This document shows, in pieces, positions 43,914 through 55,399 of a stretch of DNA of 64,000 nt; position 1 is the first letter of the stretch; every line of letters begins with the position of its first letter. Origin of the DNA: Bradyrhizobium sp. 138 (GTDB lineage Bacteria; Pseudomonadota; Alphaproteobacteria; Rhizobiales; Xanthobacteraceae). The notes under the pieces are model-generated. The model was not told the origin of the DNA and made no database searches. It was given only the letters and a program-made list of their open reading frames with translations. The position numbers and the translations under genes were made by a program. The DNA is taken from the NCBI RefSeq assembly GCF_023074075.1, contig NZ_JADPKT010000063.1, positions 1-64,000 of the forward strand. Reading direction: 5' to 3'.

Positions 43914-45091
43914 GTTGCCTGTCATATTCACGCACGCGGTCACGCCGCAGTCGATCTGCGATTGGAAGGTTTGCTCCGCCTGCGCTATGCTTCGTTCCGT
44001 AGTTCTACCTGCCGATGTTTTGCCGCAGCGGGAGCTATCACCGCGTTGCAAAAAACCCCTGCGCTGCGCACTCGAATTGAATCCGCGGGCGACGAAAGTT
44101 CTACACACCGTAGATTCACAGGAATGCACACCGGGCGGGAGTTACCCTGTAAAATGAGACTCAAAAAACGATGTCTCGCTAATCACTTATCGACATAGTG
44201 ATCGCAAGCGTTTGGAAAATTCACCCGCGCGTCGGGTGCGTGACGAATTTGTTAAAAAATTTTGGCGGTGGCTGAGAATTGTCACATGAGGCGTGGCGTT
44301 CTCGATTCTGTGCACGAATCCAAAAACTTGCTTCGGAGCCTGTGAACAACTCGTCCGCGGCGTTAACCGAGGTCAAGTTTTTTGGTGCCTCAAGTGTGAA
44401 TCAATTTCGTTGCGAGTCTTTCTGCATAGTGTATTCCTTAGTCGTCAGCGGCGCCCACGATCTTCAGACCAGCGCGGTTTAGGAAACGGGGCGAGCGTGC
44501 AAATCGGCGGCGGTGTGCACGTAGGCGACGCTTCAACAAGCGATGTCGGTTCACAACCCATAGCAATATGGGAATGGTAGCTCTTTGTCTGAATGTCTCC
44601 AAGCGGGATCTTCCCGCGTCGTGCAACGCGCATATGAGAGACATCGCAACGCTACCCCGGCACGCAAAAGGCGGCGAAGTCGAGCGGACGACCAGTACAT
44701 CGGCAGGCATCCGCGCAGGAGTACGGCGCGGCTGTCGTCAAGACACGCAGGACCTTGTCGTGAGCGATCACGGCAGGATGGGGAGGTATCATGTCTTACG
44801 GACTCAACGCGGTATTGAAGCACGTTTCGCATTCCAACGATGCCGTCCCAGATCTGTCTGATCACCAGCCTTCCGCGTGTGACCGAGCGCCGAGTACGCG
44901 CTGACCTCGCGACCCCTCCATCTCTGACATCGCTGATCTGACGCGGCGTTCCCGCCGGACGGTTGAGCCATGCCTGACGATGGACTCGCTTTGAGGTCGC
45001 GCCATTCCAGGGACCCTGCTGAGGGGTCCTGCAGGAAACCCTGCATGGCGCTCACAACGCAACTATATCTCTCAAGAGAAGTTTTCTGACG
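43914..45091. other. candidate oriC and dnaA control region
   Basis: About 1.18 kb without a credible gene between the rpsT terminator and dnaA. Around 44040-44420 it is more AT-rich than the rest of the window. Seven GANTC (CcrM) sites lie within 340 bp (44079, 44113, 44158, 44304, 44316, 44398, 44414). DnaA-box-like words include TTATCGACA (44187-44195, one mismatch to TTATCCACA), TTCTACACA (44099-44107) and TGTGAACAA (44341-44349). An AT tract, GTTAAAAAATTTT, lies at 44251-44263. Function as replication origin is inferred from synteny and these words; no perfect DnaA box was found. Confidence 0.6.
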
Positions 45092-46498
45092 ATGACAATG
45101 GAACAGGATCGCTGGTCACGCGTGAAGGGTCGGCTGCGCTCGAGTGTTGGCGAGGACGTCTACACGAGCTGGTTTGCGCGCATGGATCTGGAAGGCGTGC
45201 AGGACGAGAGCGTGCGGCTCTCGGTGCCGACCCGCTTCCTGAAGAGCTGGATCCAGGCCCATTATGCCGAGCGCGTGCTGTCGTGCTGGCAGGCCGAGAT
45301 GCCGGAAGTGCATCGCATCGACCTCACGGTCCGCTCCGCGGTGCGCCCGGTGGTGCAGAAGGAAGCCCCGGCACCGGTCGAGACGCGCCGCGCACCCACG
45401 CTGGAGCTGCGCTCCACCGCGACCGCGCCGGTCTCGGCCAATCACGATGCGCTCGGCGGCTCGCCGCTCGATCCGCGCCTGACCTTCGCGAGCTTCGTCG
45501 TCGGCCGCTCCAACACGCTGGCGCATGCGGCCGCGCGCCAGGTTGCCGAGGGTCGTCGCGGCGACCCCGTGATGTTCAACCCGCTCTACATCCATGCCGG
45601 CGTCGGGCTCGGCAAGACGCACCTGCTCCAGGCGGTGACCTGGGCCGGCAATTCCGGCAACGAGCGCAAGGTGCTGTATCTCACGGCGGAAAAATTCATG
45701 TACGGCTTCGTCGCCGCGCTGAAGACGCAGACGGCGCTGGCCTTCAAGGAGGCGCTGCGCGGCATCGACGTGCTGGTGATCGACGATCTCCAGTTCCTGC
45801 AGGGCAAGTCGACCCAGGCCGAGTTCTGTCACACGCTGAACGCGCTGATCGATGCCGGCCGCCAGGTCGTGATCGCGGCCGACCGGCCGCCGTCCGACCT
45901 CGAAAGCCTCGATGACCGCGTCCGCTCCCGGCTCGCCGGCGGCCTCGTGGTCGAGATGGGCTCGCTCGGCGAAGAGCTGCGCCACGGCATTCTCAAGTCG
46001 CGTGTCGCGGCGGCCCGCGCCCATCATGCGACGTTCGAGGTGCCCGAGGAGGTGCTGCATTATCTGGCGCGCGCCATCACCCACAACGGCCGCGACCTCG
46101 AAGGCGCGATCAACCGTCTGCTTGCGCACTCGAAACTCAACAACCGGCCGGTCACGCTGGAAATGGCCGAGCATGAGGTGCGCGACCTGGTCCGGCCGCA
46201 GGAGCCGAAGCGGATCAAGATCGAGGACATCCAGCGCGTGGTGGCGCGGCAGTATAATGTCAGCCGCTCCGACCTCCTCTCCTCGCGCCGCACCGCCAAC
46301 GTGGTCCGCCCGCGCCAGGTGGCGATGTATCTCGCCAAGACGCTGACGCTGCGCTCGCTCCCCGAGATCGGCCGCCGCTTCGGCGGACGCGACCACACCA
46401 CGGTGCTGCACGCCGTGCGCAAGATCGAGGCCCTGGTCTCCAAGGACACTGCGCTCTCCGAGGAAGTGGAGTCGCTGAAGCGCCAGCTTCAGGAATAA
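45092..46498 (+). CDS. dnaA: chromosomal replication initiator DnaA
   Basis: A 468-residue initiator with the four usual domains. Domain I is at about 1-80 and a variable linker follows. The AAA+ domain has Walker A GVGLGKTH at 170-177 and Walker B VLVIDDLQF, and the C-terminal DNA-binding domain carries the signature GRRFGGRDHTTVLHAVRKI. ATP-bound DnaA opens the origin and regulates transcription. The start at 45092 gives MTMEQDRW; an ATG six bases later is possible. The region upstream is the candidate origin. Confidence 0.98.
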   Translation: MTMEQDRWSRVKGRLRSSVGEDVYTSWFARMDLEGVQDESVRLSVPTRFLKSWIQAHYAERVLSCWQAEMPEVHRIDLTVRSAVRPVVQKEAPAPVETRRAPTLELRSTATAPVSANHDALGGSPLDPRLTFASFVVGRSNTLAHAAARQVAEGRRGDPVMFNPLYIHAGVGLGKTHLLQAVTWAGNSGNERKVLYLTAEKFMYGFVAALKTQTALAFKEALRGIDVLVIDDLQFLQGKSTQAEFCHTLNALIDAGRQVVIAADRPPSDLESLDDRVRSRLAGGLVVEMGSLGEELRHGILKSRVAAARAHHATFEVPEEVLHYLARAITHNGRDLEGAINRLLAHSKLNNRPVTLEMAEHEVRDLVRPQEPKRIKIEDIQRVVARQYNVSRSDLLSSRRTANVVRPRQVAMYLAKTLTLRSLPEIGRRFGGRDHTTVLHAVRKIEALVSKDTALSEEVESLKRQLQE

Positions 46499-46779
46499 AC
46501 GCCTAAGGCGCTCCTGCCATTCCCGCCGCCCCGGCCTCGCCTGGGCGGCGGACTTCGTTTGCCTTGGCGGCGGCCCTGGTTTTTGGGCGGTAAATCGTGG
46601 GGAACTGGCTCCGATCTCTTGAATCCGGGGGCCATCCAAGCCACCTTGCGCGACCCTGACAGCTTTGGTCATATCGGCTGGATGATCCGGCTTTCCGGGG
46701 TCTTCGGTGCCGTGGCGCGCGTCCCGCCGTCCGGCCTTCTCAAACGTTGTGTTTCCTTGGGGATCGGGCGAGTAGTGCA

Positions 46780-47898
46780 ATGAAGGTTACGGTCGAACGC
46801 GCGCAACTCCTGAAGTCGCTGGGCCATGTCCACCGCGTGGTCGAGCGCCGCAACACGATTCCGATCCTCGGCAACGTGCTGGTCCGCGCCGAGAACGCGA
46901 AATTGTCGCTGAAGGCGACCGACCTCGATCTCGAGGTCACCGAGACGCTGCCGGCGGAAACCGCGACCGCGGGCTCCACCACGGTGCCGGCGCATATGTT
47001 CTACGACATCGTGCGCAAGCTGCCGGATGGTTCGCAGATCGTGCTGGAGGCCGACGGCGACCGCGCCGTGCTCGCGATCCGCGCCGGCCGCTCGCGCTTC
47101 ACGCTGCAGACCCTGCCGGAGAACGATTTCCCGGATCTCGCCGCCGGCGACATGTCGCATTCCTTCTCGCTCGCCGCCAAGGACGTCAAGCGGCTGATCG
47201 ACCGCACCCAGTTCGCGATCTCGACCGAAGAGACGCGCTATTATCTCAACGGCATCTATCTGCACGCCGCCGGCACCGCCAAGGCCGCCACCCTGCGCGG
47301 CGTCGCCACCGACGGCCACCGCCTCGCCCAGCTCGATCTGGTGCAGCCCAAGGGCGCCGAGGGCATGCCCGGCGTGATCGTGCCGCGCAAGACCGTCGGC
47401 GAGGTGCAGCGCCTGATCGAGGACACCGACGCCGAGATGACGATCGAGCTGTCGCAAGCCAAAATCCGCTTCACGATCGGCAACGTCGTGCTGACCTCAA
47501 AGCTGATCGACGGCACCTTCCCCGACTACGGCCGCGTCATCCCGCAAGGCAACGACAAGGAGCTCGTCGTCGACAAGAAGGATTTCGAGAACGCGGTCGA
47601 CCGCGTTTCCACCATCTCCAGCGAACGCGGGCGCGCGGTAAAACTGTCGCTGGCGCCGGGCAAGCTGGTGCTGTCGGTGACCAATCCGGATTCCGGCAGC
47701 GCGACCGAAGAACTGGAAGTCGAATACGCCTCCGACGCCCTCGATATCGGCTTCAACTCCCGCTATTTGCTCGACATCGCCGCCCAGATCGAAGGCGACG
47801 TCGCAACGCTCAAGCTCGCCGACCCCGGCTCGCCGACCCTGGTGCAAGACCGCGACGACAAGAGCGCGCTGTACGTGCTGATGCCGATGCGGGTGTGA
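46780..47898 (+). CDS. dnaN: DNA polymerase III beta sliding clamp
   Basis: A 372-residue clamp made of three similar domains. It begins MKVTVERAQLLKSLGHVHRVVERRNTIPILGNVLV and ends LVQDRDDKSALYVLMPMRV, matching the family end to end. It forms the ring that holds polymerase on DNA; DinB in this window carries a motif for it. The ATG at 46780 is used; an upstream in-frame start adds eleven unlike residues. Confidence 0.98.
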   Translation: MKVTVERAQLLKSLGHVHRVVERRNTIPILGNVLVRAENAKLSLKATDLDLEVTETLPAETATAGSTTVPAHMFYDIVRKLPDGSQIVLEADGDRAVLAIRAGRSRFTLQTLPENDFPDLAAGDMSHSFSLAAKDVKRLIDRTQFAISTEETRYYLNGIYLHAAGTAKAATLRGVATDGHRLAQLDLVQPKGAEGMPGVIVPRKTVGEVQRLIEDTDAEMTIELSQAKIRFTIGNVVLTSKLIDGTFPDYGRVIPQGNDKELVVDKKDFENAVDRVSTISSERGRAVKLSLAPGKLVLSVTNPDSGSATEELEVEYASDALDIGFNSRYLLDIAAQIEGDVATLKLADPGSPTLVQDRDDKSALYVLMPMRV

Positions 47899-47927
47899 GG
47901 GACGCTCTCTCGACCAACCATCGCAGC

Positions 47928-48056
47928 CGTAGGGTGGGCAAAGCCTGCGCCGTAGCTCGAAGAGCGAAGGCGAAAGCGTGCCCACCATGCAGCGGCCCGG
48001 ATCGCGGCGAGGCGTGGGCACGGCGCGCACAGAGCGCGCCTTCGCCCACCCTACGG
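47928..48056. repeat. dispersed palindromic repeat, family E (copy 2)
   Basis: CGTAGGGTGGGCAAAGC... at the left and GCCCACCCTACGG at the right form the ends; CGTGCCCACC and GGCGTGGGCACG lie inside. It separates dnaN from recF and fills almost the whole gap, close to the recF start. Confidence 0.82.
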
Positions 48057-48096
48057 CATGCTCCCGGAGGGAGCGCGCGCCCATGATGAATAGAAC

Positions 48097-49233
48097 ATGA
48101 CCCCCTCCCGCATTCATCGCCTGACGCTGACGCATTTTCGCAATTATCGGGCGGCGGGGCTCGAGACGGCGGCCGACATGGTGGCGCTGGTCGGGCCGAA
48201 TGGGGCCGGCAAGACCAATTGCATCGAGGCGATCTCGTTTCTGTCGCCGGGACGGGGCTTGCGGCGCGCGACGCTGGAAGACGTCGCCGACAACCAGGGC
48301 GACGGCTCCTGGGCGGTGTCGGCACAGGTCGAGGGCGCGCTGGGGCTGGCGACGCTGGGCACCGGCATCGATGCGCCGCGGCCCGACAGCGCGGTAAGCC
48401 GGCGCTGCCGCATCGACCGCGAGCCGGTGGGGTCAGCCGCATCCTTCGGCGACCACATCCGCATGGTCTGGCTGACGCCGGCGATGGACGGGCTGTTCAT
48501 GGGCGCGGCGTCCGAGCGGCGGCGCTTCTTCGACCGCCTGGTGCTCGCCATCGACAGCGATCATTCCAGCCGCATCTCCGCGCTGGAACGCTCGCTGCGC
48601 TCGCGCAACCGCCTGCTCGAAACCCGCAATTACGACGACCATTGGTGTGACGCGATCGAACGCGAGACCGCGGAGCTCGCGGTTGCGGTCGCGGCAACGC
48701 GCGGCCAGACCGCAGCGAGGCTGACCGGCATGCTCAATGCGCGCGCGCAGGCCTCCGCCTTTCCCTCGGCGCAGATCGCGCTCGACGGCTGGATGGAGAA
48801 CGCGCTGCTGCAGGAGACCGCGACATCGGTCGAGGACCGCTACCGCCAGATCCTGCGCGACAACCGCCCGCGCGATGCCATCGCCGGCCGCACCACCGAG
48901 GGCCCGCATCTCACCGACCTCCAGGTCGTCTATGCACCCAAGAACATGCCGGCGCGCGATGCCTCCACCGGCGAGCAGAAGGCGCTCTTGATCGGCCTCG
49001 TGCTGGCGCATGCGACGCTGGTGGCGGAAATGACCGGCATCGTGCCGCTGCTGCTGCTCGACGAGGTCGTCGCGCATCTCGATCCCAGCAGGCGCGCCGC
49101 GCTGTTCGACGAGCTGAAGAAGCTCGGCGCGCAGGTCTGGCTGACCGGCGCGGACCCGGCTGCGTTCGCCGAGATCGGCGCAGGCGGCGAAGTCTTTGAC
49201 GTCGAGAGCGGACAGATCTCAGCCCGACGATAG
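48097..49233 (+). CDS. recF: DNA repair and replication protein RecF
   Basis: A 378-residue SMC-like ATPase. Residues about 5-40 give RLTLTHFRNYRAAGLE and Walker A GPNGAGKTN; the C-terminal half has the signature region STGEQKALLIGLVLAHA and Walker B LLLLDEVVAHLD. It loads RecA at gaps through RecOR. No strong ribosome binding site precedes the ATG at 48097, which follows repeat E. Confidence 0.96.
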   Translation: MTPSRIHRLTLTHFRNYRAAGLETAADMVALVGPNGAGKTNCIEAISFLSPGRGLRRATLEDVADNQGDGSWAVSAQVEGALGLATLGTGIDAPRPDSAVSRRCRIDREPVGSAASFGDHIRMVWLTPAMDGLFMGAASERRRFFDRLVLAIDSDHSSRISALERSLRSRNRLLETRNYDDHWCDAIERETAELAVAVAATRGQTAARLTGMLNARAQASAFPSAQIALDGWMENALLQETATSVEDRYRQILRDNRPRDAIAGRTTEGPHLTDLQVVYAPKNMPARDASTGEQKALLIGLVLAHATLVAEMTGIVPLLLLDEVVAHLDPSRRAALFDELKKLGAQVWLTGADPAAFAEIGAGGEVFDVESGQISARR

Positions 49234-49341
49234 GCCGACGGGTTGAACCCGCTCGGTTCCGTCAGCGACTAGCTGCTTGAGGCCGCTGGCAGCGGCCATC
49301 GCGCCGAACTCGGACACGCGCGATATTCTTGGAGCATGAGC

Positions 49342-50076
49342 ATGACGACGGCGAGGCATGGGGCGCGAGCCCCGGCACGATGGCGGATGTTTGCGTACGG
49401 CCTCGTCCTGCTTGCGATGTGCCTGCTCGCGGCCAGCGCCGGCGCCTCGCTGCCGCACCTGTTTCCGACGACGCTCACGCTGGATTCCGATGCCAGGCTG
49501 CCCGCACCGACCCGCTACACCTATAGAGGAATCCACACCACGCTGATGCGGGGCGTCGAAGCGCCGCTCCGAGTCAGGCTGGAAGCCACCGTGCCCGCAG
49601 CGCTCAACGACGTCCTCGCGTTCTATCGCACCGAGCTTCGAAAGCTCGGCTGGCAGGAACAGCGTGATGACGCGGTGATCGGCGCCGACCACGTCCAGCT
49701 CGCCTTCGTCTCGCCGCTGGGGCCGGCCGCGTTGAAACTCGACCGCAAGGATTCCGGCACCTCGGTCCATCTCGTGCAGAAGAACGCGGACACCGCAACC
49801 AAAGCGAACGTGCTGCCCGAGCCGGGCCAGGCGAAGCTGGTGTTCAGCAACATCGGCGACAAGGAAGCCGTGCTCGAGATCAACGAGCAAACCATCCCGC
49901 GCGTCGCCGGCACTAACGCGGTCGCGCTGGACCTCGTGCCCGGCAAATACTCCTACGGACTGAGCGTGGCGGGCCGTCTGGCCACCACCAACACCCTCAC
50001 CGTCGCAGCCGGCGATACCTGGGAGCTCACGGTCGGGCGCGATGGTGATGCATGGCCGCCGCTGCAGCTGTACTGA
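49342..50076 (+). CDS. exported single-module 'FYRxxLxxxGW' protein
   Basis: A 244-residue protein with a signal anchor or signal peptide (YGLVLLAMCLLAASAGA). The mature part holds one helix-plus-Gly-Trp module (ALNDVLAFYRTELRKLGWQEQ followed by strands ending SGTSVHLVQKN) and a C-terminal beta-rich domain (AKLVFSNIGDKEAVLEINEQTI ... LDLVPGKYSYGLSVAG ... PPLQLY). It aligns with the last 200 residues of the protein at 50233, including the N-terminal RxGAxxPARW before the signal peptide, so the two arose by duplication. The ATG at 49342 has GGAG seven bases upstream. No function is known to me. Confidence 0.75.
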   Translation: MTTARHGARAPARWRMFAYGLVLLAMCLLAASAGASLPHLFPTTLTLDSDARLPAPTRYTYRGIHTTLMRGVEAPLRVRLEATVPAALNDVLAFYRTELRKLGWQEQRDDAVIGADHVQLAFVSPLGPAALKLDRKDSGTSVHLVQKNADTATKANVLPEPGQAKLVFSNIGDKEAVLEINEQTIPRVAGTNAVALDLVPGKYSYGLSVAGRLATTNTLTVAAGDTWELTVGRDGDAWPPLQLY

Positions 50077-50232
50077 GCCTCGCCCAGCTCAGGCTTTGGC
50101 GCCGCGGGGCGCGCCCCATTGAACCTCTCCGGTTCCCACCGCGACTTCTCGTCTGAGGCCGCGCGCTGACGGCGCCGCAGCCTGCCATTGCGCGAGGGCA
50201 GGACGACCCGCGCGACATCCAGGAGTTTGACG

Positions 50233-52395
50233 ATGCCGATGATCCGGCGCGGGGCGCAAGTCCCGGCAAGATGGCTGCTGCTTGCCTGCGGCATTCTCGC
50301 AATGGTGAGCACATCGCGCCCCGCGGGCGCGGCGGACGAAAGCTTCGTCGACGTCCATACCCTGCCGCGGCTGGACGGCGCGGTGGAGGATACCTCGCAC
50401 CCCGACACCTATCGCGTCATCTACACCGTGCCGACCGCCCTTGCCGTCGCGTCGGACGCCACGAAGAAGCTGCTGAGCGCCGACGGCTGGGTGCCCTATG
50501 TGTATCCGCTGGACGAGAAGAGCGCCGCGCTGACCTTCAAGAAGGGACGGCATGGGCTGCGCGTCTCTTTTACCCAGGCGCGCGGGCGCCCCGATCAATC
50601 CGCCGTGTTCTACACGCCGAACCGGATCTATGCGAACGTGCCCTTTCCGGACGGCGCGACCGATCTCGTGTTCGACGAGACCCGCCCCTATCTCGGCTGC
50701 ATTGCGCCCGACGCGCTCGATGCGACCGCGGAGTTCTTTGCGAAGGACATGACGGCGATGGGATGGCGCAAGCTCACGCCTGAGACGGCATCGCGCTGGC
50801 CGAACGCCGATCTCGGCGAGACCGTCCCGAACGGCGTGCGCGCGTTCTACGACCACCCCGAGCGCGACACCTCACACATGTACCAGAAGCCGGTGATGCT
50901 GACCTTGATGCGCCGCGACGACGGCCGCACCAATGTCGAGATCAAGGTGGCGCCGTTCGCGCTGCCCCAAGAGCTCGAGGCCGATGATGACATGGCCGGC
51001 CTGCCACGGCCCAGGCCGACCAAATCGGCGCGAGGCCTCGGCAGCGCAAGCTCCAACAAGCGCGAGATCAGCGCCGCCGCGATCGCCGAGCTGCCCGCCG
51101 TTCTCGCCTTCTATCATCGCGAGCTTGCCGCGCGCGGCTGGCAGGAGGACGGCAGCGCGCCGCTCGCGCCCGGTGACGAAGTCGCAATCAAGATCTCCTC
51201 GGCGGAAGAGACCGGCGTACTGCGGCTCGGTCGCAAATATGATTTCACCATGATCAGCCTGACCGCGCAGGTGAAGGACTCAGCGCTTGCCGCGCGCGCC
51301 AAGGCGAAGAAGGAGGCCGACGACAGGTTCCTGGGCGATGCCTTGGGTGCGGCTCAGCAGCTCATTGCCGCCGATGAGGCCAGACGCAAGTCGCAGGCCG
51401 CCTCCCTGTCGGACGCGCCGCTCAACGCACTCGCCGGCAGCAAGACGCCGGTGCCGCTGCCCGAAAACGCCGAGGGCGTGAAGTTCGAAGGTGGCGACGG
51501 CCGACTGGAATTCTCCTCGGCGTCGAGCGTGAAGGCGCTCAGCAGCTTCTATCGCACGGCGCTGAAGAGCTCGGGCTGGAAGGAGCAACCCTCCGTCATC
51601 AACCAGCCCAACATGGCGGTGATGGCGTTCGCCAAGGGCGGCAAGTCGATCTCGATGACCGTGATGCAGATGGGTCCGAAGGTGAATGTCCGCGCCGACG
51701 GATCGGGCCTGGTGACGGAAGCGGCCAAGCCTGCGGCCGCTGCGGAAGTGGAAGTACAGGCCAGATCCTCCGAGCCGCTCAAGCCAGATTCTGACTCGCA
51801 ACTGCCGGTGCCGACGCAGCGTTCGTCGAAATCGTTTGCCACCACGAAGATCCCCGGCGGCGAGGCGCCGCTCCGCCGCGAGCTGACCGCCAGCATTCCG
51901 GCGCCGCTCGACGATGTCCTCGCCTTCTATCGTGCGGAGCTGCCCAAGCTCGGCTGGCAGGAAAAGACCGACGGCGCGGCGGTATCCGCAGATCGCGCAC
52001 AAATCGACTTCACCTCGCCGCAAGGCCCGGCCGTGCTCAAGCTCGGCCGCGCCAAGGGCGAGACCACGGTCAATCTGGCGCAGAAGAATTCCGATGCGGC
52101 GGCAAAGGCCGACATCATGCCGAAGGCGGGACAGGCGAAGCTCATGCTCGGAAATATGGGACCGAACGAGGCCTCGCTGACGATCAACAAGCAGACGGTG
52201 AAGATCGCGGCCGGCGCCGGCGGCCCGCGATCGCCAAAAGGCCCGATGCTCGATCTGCCGCCGGGCAAGTACCAGTACGCGCTGCGCCTGCCCGGGCAGC
52301 CCGCCCGCACCGAGGCCCTGACCGTCGCCGCTGGCGAGGCCTGGGGCCTGTTGGTGGGCCCGAGCGGAGACGTGCTGCCGCTTCAGATGTACTAG
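50233..52395 (+). CDS. exported five-module 'FYRxxLxxxGW' repeat protein
   Basis: A 720-residue protein with a signal peptide (cleavage near AGA-AD, residue 33). The same module recurs five times with Gly-Trp at 85-86, 177-178, 302-303, 448-449 and 574-575. Each has an amphipathic helix (best: PLDDVLAFYRAELPKLGWQE), then two or three strands of a form like LxFxxxxGPxVLxLGRxxGxTxVxL. A Lys/Ala-rich helix (345-395) divides modules 3 and 4. Residues about 630-720 form a distinct C-terminal domain (LDLPPGKYQYALRLPG...LPLQMY). AGGAG lies seven bases before the ATG. It sits with its one-module paralogue between recF and gyrB. Periplasmic; role unknown. Confidence 0.78.
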   Translation: MPMIRRGAQVPARWLLLACGILAMVSTSRPAGAADESFVDVHTLPRLDGAVEDTSHPDTYRVIYTVPTALAVASDATKKLLSADGWVPYVYPLDEKSAALTFKKGRHGLRVSFTQARGRPDQSAVFYTPNRIYANVPFPDGATDLVFDETRPYLGCIAPDALDATAEFFAKDMTAMGWRKLTPETASRWPNADLGETVPNGVRAFYDHPERDTSHMYQKPVMLTLMRRDDGRTNVEIKVAPFALPQELEADDDMAGLPRPRPTKSARGLGSASSNKREISAAAIAELPAVLAFYHRELAARGWQEDGSAPLAPGDEVAIKISSAEETGVLRLGRKYDFTMISLTAQVKDSALAARAKAKKEADDRFLGDALGAAQQLIAADEARRKSQAASLSDAPLNALAGSKTPVPLPENAEGVKFEGGDGRLEFSSASSVKALSSFYRTALKSSGWKEQPSVINQPNMAVMAFAKGGKSISMTVMQMGPKVNVRADGSGLVTEAAKPAAAAEVEVQARSSEPLKPDSDSQLPVPTQRSSKSFATTKIPGGEAPLRRELTASIPAPLDDVLAFYRAELPKLGWQEKTDGAAVSADRAQIDFTSPQGPAVLKLGRAKGETTVNLAQKNSDAAAKADIMPKAGQAKLMLGNMGPNEASLTINKQTVKIAAGAGGPRSPKGPMLDLPPGKYQYALRLPGQPARTEALTVAAGEAWGLLVGPSGDVLPLQMY

Positions 52396-52420
52396 CGCTA
52401 CGCCCCCAGCTTCTCCGCAT

Positions 52421-52452
52421 CGTCATGGCCGGGGCTTGTCCCGGGCATGACG
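52421..52452. repeat. dispersed palindromic repeat, family D (copy 2)
   Basis: CGTCATGGCCGGGGCTTGTC and CCGGGCATGACG pair. It lies directly after the five-module protein gene and differs from copy 1 at 35264 at only a few bases. Confidence 0.8.
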
Positions 52453-52634
52453 ACGAGCTGTGAATGCGGCACAAGGGAGCCCGGAACGCCCCTCCAACGG
52501 CCCGCAAAATCCACGCCTTCGAGGTCCAAAACGGGGCCACGAATCGCGCTTTTTGCACCGCCCAGAATCGGCCTTCGCGGACCTTGAAAATCGGTCAAAA
52601 ACACCCATCTTCCCAATGGGTTGCCGGAAGATAC

Positions 52635-52705
52635 TTTGCGCTAGGCGCAAACCCTCTTTCATGGCACAAATAGCCTGCAAATCAGCGCCTTTTGCGCCGC
52701 TGATT
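52635..52705 (+). promoter_or_regulatory. paired palindromes in the gyrB leader
   Basis: TTTGCGC-TAG-GCGCAAA (52635-52651) is a perfect 17-bp palindrome. AATCAGCG and CGCTGATT (52680-52705) form an 8-bp stem with a 10-nt loop, 24 bases before the gyrB ATG. They could be an operator and an mRNA structure that adjust gyrase supply. No clear -35/-10 pair was found. Confidence 0.45.
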
Positions 52706-52729
52706 CGGGCGACATTTCGAAGGCCTCTC

Positions 52730-55165
<2,436 letters not shown>

Positions 55166-55185
55166 CGCTTCCCGCTTCAACAGCG

Positions 55186-55270
55186 TCATGGCCGGGCTTG
55201 ACCCGGCCACCCACGCCTTGTTCCGCGGAAAAAAGAACGTGGACGCCCGGGACAAGCCCGGCCATGACGG
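55186..55270. repeat. dispersed palindromic repeat, family D (copy 3)
   Basis: CGTCATGGCCGGGCTTGACC at the left pairs with GGACAAGCCCGGCCATGACG at the right, enclosing about 45 bases. It lies just after gyrB and may act as its transcript end. Confidence 0.8.
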
Positions 55271-55399
55271 ATGCAGAAGACGCCATCCTGAACCTAGCCG
55301 CCCGCCCCCGCGACGAATTGGCATGACCCACGTGCCGCCTGCGGCGTTGCCGGCGCGAATTCCACTCAGCGCGAGGAGCACGGAACAGGACCCAGCCAA

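Noticed and set aside
44279..44865. Short open frames on both strands upstream of dnaA
   Set aside because: They overlap each other, lack ribosome binding sites and show no family-like content. The region is better explained as a control or origin region.
52460..52729. In-frame 90-codon N-terminal extension of GyrB
   Set aside because: It has no GyrB-like content, covers the leader palindromes and would give a protein longer than normal. MTEPARQQA at 52730 is the expected start.
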